This document shows, one piece after another, positions 60,203-64,000 of a DNA stretch of 64,000 nt (position 1 is its first letter; every line of letters starts with the position of its first letter). Source of the DNA: DASXUX01 sp036504595 (GTDB lineage: Bacteria; Planctomycetota; SZUA-567; H5-PLA8); the NCBI GenBank assembly GCA_036504595.1, contig DASXUX010000077.1, positions 1-64,000 of the forward strand. Direction: 5' to 3'. A program made the position numbers and the translations under genes. Below the pieces are notes generated by a model that saw only the letters and a list, made by a program, of their open reading frames with translations, ran no database searches and was not told the DNA's origin.

Positions 60203-62320
60203 ATGGCTGAGCTCGAGAAAAAAGTGGTAGCCCCACCCGCCGGCGAAGCCGGCAGCTTCGGCAATGTCGCGCTGAAGCTGGGCTTCATCACGAAAGTTCA
60301 GCTTGAAGAAGCCATGCGCGTCCAGGCCGCCGCGGCCAAGGCCGGTCTGCGCAAGAAACTTGGCGAAATCCTCCTCCGCAAAGGCTACCTGACCAACGAA
60401 CAGCTCGACAAAGTCGTCAAAGGCCAGACGGTCACCGGCGGCCGGAAGCGCGTCGGCGATTACGAACTGCTCTCCAAGTTGGGCGAAGGCGGCATGGGCG
60501 CGGTGTACCGCGCCAAACAGCTCTCCATGGACCGCGTGGTCGCGCTGAAAATCCTGGCTCCTCGCATGGCCAAGAACAAGGAGTTCCGGGACCGGTTCCT
60601 GCGCGAAGCCCGCGCCGTGGCCAAACTCAACCATGAACACATCGTGGCCGGAATTGACGTCGGTCAGGCCGATGGCTTCTGGTACTTCGCAATGGAGTTC
60701 GTCGATGGCGAGTCGCTCGGCCAGCGCTTGACTCGGCAGGGCGGCAAGCTGGAAGAAGAAGAAGCTCTGCGGTACGTGCGGCAGATCGCATTGGCGCTGC
60801 AGCACGCTCATGAGAACAAGCTCTTGCACCGGGACGTCAAACCGGACAACGTGCTGCTCGACAAAGGCGGCCGCATCGCCAAGCTGGCCGATCTGGGACT
60901 GGCGCGCGAGTCCGACGCCAACCCGGACGACGTGGCGCTGACGCAAGCCGGCCAGGCCGTCGGGACGCCCTTCTACATTTCGCCGGAGCAGGCTCGCGGC
61001 CTGCACAATCTGTCTCCGGCAACCGACCTGTACTCTTTGGGTGCAACGCTGTTCCATCTGCTGACGGGGCAAGTGCCCTTCGATGGGCCGACGGCAGCCG
61101 TGATCATGACGCGGCACCTCACCGATCCGGTGCCGAGCATTCGCGGGATCAATCCGGAAATTTCGGCCGGTGCCGAAGAAATTGTCCTGCGCCTGATGGA
61201 GAAGGAGCCCGAAGCGCGCTATCCCGACTGCAAGGCGCTGATCAAAGACATCGACCGTGTGCTTGACGGCGACACTCAGCAGCGCAAAGGCAAGGCGAAG
61301 ACAAAGGTGCCGGTGATGGCCGAACGCGAGGCGTTTTCCAGCACGCCGCCCATGCCCGCGCGCCAGATCCGCCGCCGCAGGCAAAGCAGCGAGACCGGCC
61401 TGGGCGTCATCCTGGTTCTGGTGATCCTTGCCGCCGCCGTCTTCGTCTTTATGAACAGCGGTCCCCGGAAGCCGCCGCGGCCGGAGCCCAAGCCCGCAAA
61501 GCAGGTGCAGAAGACGCCCGTCCCGACAGCGGTCCCCACGCCGGCGCCGCCGCCCGAACAGCCCAAGCCGGCGCCAGTCGCCAATACCGACCCGGCCACG
61601 CCGCCGGCGACGCCTGCGGTGCTGGAGACGGCCGCCGACGGCACCAAGAGCTTCAAGGCCGACTTTGAGAACAACAAGTTCACTCATTTCGAGATCGATC
61701 CCGCCGTCGGCAAGGCCGGGCAAGGCCTGCGCGTGATCGCCGACGCCGCCGGCAATCACGTGCTGCGCTTGGGACAGATCCGATCCACATCGTTTCTGGC
61801 GAAGGACTCCGGCGCAATGGTGCGGCTGGTGTTGCCGAAAGATTTTCCGTTCTCGAAAACAGCCTCTTTCAGCTTCATGGTCCACTTTGAGAAATACGCC
61901 GACCCCAATCCTGAAGTTCGCATCTGGTGGGACCACAAAGTGGAAGGCGAGCCGCGCTCGGTCTCCGGCTGGGTGCTGAAAGATCCAACCTTCAGCAGCG
62001 GCTGGGGCAAGGTCAACGTGGTGCTCAACAAGGCGCAGACGAAACTGCCCACGCGTGAACACTACGAATCGCCGCCATACATCGCCATTTACGCCGGCAA
62101 GCCCGACGAGACCCTCGACGTCTTCATTGACGATATCGAATTCGTCAATGCCGCCGAAGGCAAAGCTACGTCCAAGACCAGCACCGAAACTCCTGTCGCT
62201 CCCCCGCCGAAGAAAAAGGACACTGAGCCGCCGGTCGCTCCTCCGCCAAAGAAAGCCGGCGATGCCACAGCCCCTGCAAAGAAGCCCACAGAACCCGGCA
62301 GTTTCGGAGGAGCCCTGTAA
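60203..62320 (+). CDS. Ser/Thr protein kinase with MshEN-like N-terminal module
   Basis: 705 residues. Residues about 10-78 are a GspE/MshE-N-like helical module. The kinase domain is complete: LLSKLGEGGMGAVYRAKQ (Gly loop), VVALKIL (Lys), HRDVKPDNVLLD, ADLGLARE (DLG), ISPEQARG, DLYSLGATLFHLLTG. After a basic linker comes one membrane helix (GVILVLVILAAAVFVFMN, about 398-415), a Pro-rich spacer and an outside beta-sandwich domain (about 470-650). The tail is Pro/Lys-rich. It relays an outside signal to cytoplasmic targets. Compare the split kinase at 51922-55199. Confidence 0.93.
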   Translation: MAELEKKVVAPPAGEAGSFGNVALKLGFITKVQLEEAMRVQAAAAKAGLRKKLGEILLRKGYLTNEQLDKVVKGQTVTGGRKRVGDYELLSKLGEGGMGAVYRAKQLSMDRVVALKILAPRMAKNKEFRDRFLREARAVAKLNHEHIVAGIDVGQADGFWYFAMEFVDGESLGQRLTRQGGKLEEEEALRYVRQIALALQHAHENKLLHRDVKPDNVLLDKGGRIAKLADLGLARESDANPDDVALTQAGQAVGTPFYISPEQARGLHNLSPATDLYSLGATLFHLLTGQVPFDGPTAAVIMTRHLTDPVPSIRGINPEISAGAEEIVLRLMEKEPEARYPDCKALIKDIDRVLDGDTQQRKGKAKTKVPVMAEREAFSSTPPMPARQIRRRRQSSETGLGVILVLVILAAAVFVFMNSGPRKPPRPEPKPAKQVQKTPVPTAVPTPAPPPEQPKPAPVANTDPATPPATPAVLETAADGTKSFKADFENNKFTHFEIDPAVGKAGQGLRVIADAAGNHVLRLGQIRSTSFLAKDSGAMVRLVLPKDFPFSKTASFSFMVHFEKYADPNPEVRIWWDHKVEGEPRSVSGWVLKDPTFSSGWGKVNVVLNKAQTKLPTREHYESPPYIAIYAGKPDETLDVFIDDIEFVNAAEGKATSKTSTETPVAPPPKKKDTEPPVAPPPKKAGDATAPAKKPTEPGSFGGAL

Positions 62321-62324
62321 GGTG

Positions 62325-62368
62325 GCACGCTTGTGTTCGCGCGTCCCTTTGCGCGAACTCAAGCGTGC
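62325..62368. repeat. P2 hairpin after kinase gene
   Basis: An 18-bp stem with one mismatch (62325-62342 with 62351-62368) and 8-base loop, five bases after the kinase stop. May act as an mRNA 3' stabiliser or terminator. Confidence 0.8.
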
Positions 62369-62410
62369 AGGTTGCGGTTTGGAAGCCGGTGTATTCCAGC
62401 CGCTGTTGTT

Positions 62411-62442
62411 GACTCCAGACTCCAAACTCATGACTCCAGACT
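62411..62442. repeat. H7 array: GACTCCA x3
   Basis: GACTCCA, GACTCCA, AACTCAT, GACTCCA, GAC in register, ending at the RBS region of the PfkB gene. Confidence 0.88.
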
Positions 62443-62453
62443 AGAGGTAACGC

Positions 62454-63359
62454 ATGTCATTACTCGTCGTCGGCTCCATTGGCATTGATACTGTTGAGAC
62501 TCCCGGCGCACGCCGCGTAGACATCTTGGGCGGCTCGGCGATTTACTTCGCCTACGCGGCAAGCTACTTCGCGCCGGTGCAGTTGGTGGGTGTGGTCGGC
62601 GAAGACTTCCCGGCCGAATACCGCAAACTGCTGGAGCGCCGCAAGATCGACCTGAGCGGCCTTGAAGTTCTTCCCGGCCGAACCTTCCGCTGGACGGGCC
62701 GCTATCACAAGAACATGATCGACCGCGACACGCTGGACGTGCAGCTCAACGTCTTGGGCGAATTCAAGCCGAAGGTGCCCGCGTCCTTCCGCCACACCGA
62801 ATTCCTCTTCCTGGCCAATGGCGTCCCGGCTCAGCAGCGCGATGTGCTGGCGCAGATGGCCAAGCGCCCGCGCTTTGTCGCCGCTGACACGATGAACCTC
62901 TGGATCGAATCCGCGCGGCCGGATCTGGATAAGCTGTTGACCGAGATCGACGCGCTCGTGATCAACGACAGTGAAGCTCGCCTGTATACCGGCGAGCACG
63001 AACTGATCCGCGCAGGTCGTGCCATCCTCGCGGCTGGGCCGAAAACCGTCATCATCAAGAAAGGCGAGCATGGCGCGATGGTGCTTTCGCCCGACGGCAC
63101 CTTTTCGATTCCCGCTCATCCGCTGGAAGAAGTCGTCGATCCCACCGGAGCTGGCGACAGCTTCGCCGGCGGCATCATGGGCTACTTGGCCGCGCACGGC
63201 TCGGTTTCGAGCGAGTCTCTCCGCCGCGCCGTGGCCTACGGCTCGGTCGTGGCCAGCTTCACTTGCCAGGACTTCTCGCTTGACGCTCTGCAGCGCACCA
63301 CGCGGGAGGAAATCGACGTGCGCTTCCGCGAGCTGCTCGCGATGGTGCACATTCCGTAA
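62454..63359 (+). CDS. PfkB-family sugar/nucleoside kinase
   Basis: 301 residues, RBS GAGGT. The ribokinase fold opens VVGSIGIDTVETPGARRVDILGGS (GG switch) and ends with the catalytic DPTGAGDSFAGGIMGYLA (Asp base, anion hole). The lid region has FRWTGRYHKNMIDRDT. It phosphorylates a sugar, nucleoside or related compound with ATP; no specificity motif is visible. It is downstream of the kinase by 133 bases. Confidence 0.92.
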   Translation: MSLLVVGSIGIDTVETPGARRVDILGGSAIYFAYAASYFAPVQLVGVVGEDFPAEYRKLLERRKIDLSGLEVLPGRTFRWTGRYHKNMIDRDTLDVQLNVLGEFKPKVPASFRHTEFLFLANGVPAQQRDVLAQMAKRPRFVAADTMNLWIESARPDLDKLLTEIDALVINDSEARLYTGEHELIRAGRAILAAGPKTVIIKKGEHGAMVLSPDGTFSIPAHPLEEVVDPTGAGDSFAGGIMGYLAAHGSVSSESLRRAVAYGSVVASFTCQDFSLDALQRTTREEIDVRFRELLAMVHIP

Positions 63360-63378
63360 CGCAATCCTCCCGGATTGC
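63359..63378. repeat. Small palindrome CGCAATCC/GGATTGCG
   Basis: 8-bp stem, 4-base loop, immediately after the PfkB stop; sister of 36799-36818. Confidence 0.7.
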
Positions 63379-63476
63379 GCGTCGTCCACCATTCGTAGTG
63401 CGGGCGTCTCGTCGCGCTGCCGCGTCTGGAAATCCCCGCTGCGCCCGCGTAGACTCACCGGCAGGAGCGTATGCCT

Positions 63477-64000
63477 ATGCTTAAACAAAGTTCCGTAGTC
63501 GAAATGGGTGAAGGCAAGCCCCACCCCGGCCGGCGCATGACCGAAGCGGAGTTCGTCGAGTGGTGCGACCACTGGACGCACGCGGAATGGGTGGATGGGG
63601 AGGTCATCCTGATGGCTCCAGATAACAGCCAGCACAACCGTATCGTGAGATTCCTCACCTGCATGCTGGATGGCTTTACGCAGCACCACAAATGCGGCGA
63701 ACTGCTGATCGAGAAAGTGCAGGTCCGCTTTGCGGGCCTGAAACGCCGCCGCGAGCCGGACTTGTGCTTCATCACCACGCCGCGGCTGAAGATCATCAAG
63801 ACCAATCACGTTGAAGGCGCGCCGGACATTGTGGTGGAAGTCGTTTCGCCCGATTGCCCCTCGCGTGACTACCGCGACAAGTTCATCGATTACGAAGCCG
63901 GTGGCGTCAAGGAGTACTGGATCATCGACCCGCTGACGCAGCACATTGAGTTGTACACGCTGGGCCCCAAGAAACGCTACGTGGCCATTTCCGAAAAAGA
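63477..64000 (+). CDS. Uma2 family (DUF820) endonuclease-like protein, C-terminus beyond window
   Basis: At least 174 residues from ATG 63477 (AGGAG nine bases upstream; ATG 63471 is too close). PD-(D/E)XK-type Uma2 features: MTEAEFVEWCDHWTHAEWVDGEVI, SQHNRIVRFLTCMLDG, RREPDLCFIT (the PD), IVVEVVSPDCPSRDYRDKFIDY (E-x-V-S and Lys) and EYWIIDPLTQHIELYTLG. These proteins are common and often multicopy in Planctomycetes and Cyanobacteria; function is unproven. The reading frame is open to the last base. Confidence 0.87.
   Translation, partial: MLKQSSVVEMGEGKPHPGRRMTEAEFVEWCDHWTHAEWVDGEVILMAPDNSQHNRIVRFLTCMLDGFTQHHKCGELLIEKVQVRFAGLKRRREPDLCFITTPRLKIIKTNHVEGAPDIVVEVVSPDCPSRDYRDKFIDYEAGGVKEYWIIDPLTQHIELYTLGPKKRYVAISEK

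Noticed and set aside
59144..62431. A very long minus-strand open frame (about 1095 codons)
   Set aside because: It is antisense to the SPASM protein and the intact kinase, whose motifs are unmistakable; its own translation has no domain pattern. High third-position GC keeps this antisense frame open.

Overview
The window looks like chromosomal DNA from a GC-rich, free-living Gram-negative bacterium, most likely a Planctomycetota-type or related PVC-group organism. This is an inference from gene content: Hanks-type Ser/Thr kinases with an N-terminal GspE/MshE-N-like module, an ECF sigma factor fused to envelope STN domains, DUF1080, sulfatase, GH38 and beta-helix glycan enzymes, many sensor kinases and Rcp1-type receivers. 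No rRNA, tRNA or CRISPR array was seen.

Region 1 (1-14.5 kb) is a stress and signalling block: the tail of a Cys-rich protein and a strong terminator, a duplicated Thivi_2564-type membrane protein, two secreted adhesin-like proteins (one with a DUF3494 ice-binding-like domain), a B12-binding radical SAM enzyme, a DUF1269 protein, an atypical receiver overlapping an ECF sigma factor, a divergent GAF-PAS sigma-54 activator, and a histidine kinase with eight 29-residue repeats followed by two near-identical response regulators. Region 2 (14.5-17.4 kb) holds a decayed IS4-type transposase and two small exported proteins. Region 3 (17.8-26.2 kb) has a large hybrid histidine kinase, a nucleoside phosphorylase, a zf-HC2/FecR protein, the sigma-TM-STN-STN fusion and a HEAT protein.

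Region 4 (26-44.3 kb) is envelope and glycan metabolism: a GT4 glycosyltransferase, a SulP-STAS-cNMP transporter, DUF1080, a large unknown membrane protein, a Tat-exported PHP-like protein, a sulfatase, two methyltransferases, a WecA-like transferase, an O-antigen-ligase-like protein and a GH38 mannosidase. Region 5 (44.3-51.2 kb) carries HicBA, a universal stress protein, a receiver, an exported MTA/SAH nucleosidase, an APS kinase with a winged-helix-like tail, citrate synthase and isocitrate dehydrogenase. Region 6 (51.2-56.1 kb) is accessory: BrnTA, a Ser/Thr kinase gene that appears split by a CI/Cro-like module, a Pmp3 peptide and a GNAT enzyme. Region 7 (56.1-64 kb) has a beta-helix/LamG protein, a SPASM radical SAM enzyme, an intact MshEN-kinase, a PfkB sugar kinase and a partial Uma2 nuclease.

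Four families of short repeats run through the window from about 17 kb onward. H7 = tandem arrays with a 7-base period between genes, resembling cyanobacterial STRRs. P1 = GC-rich palindromes of the type CCCCTCACCC...GGGAGAGGGG. P2 = GTGGCACG-type hairpins. G9 = CGCAGAGGA-type arrays. P1 and P2 copies also lie in frame inside several genes, where they encode extra peptides in linkers or loops. This is one of the most distinctive features of the window.
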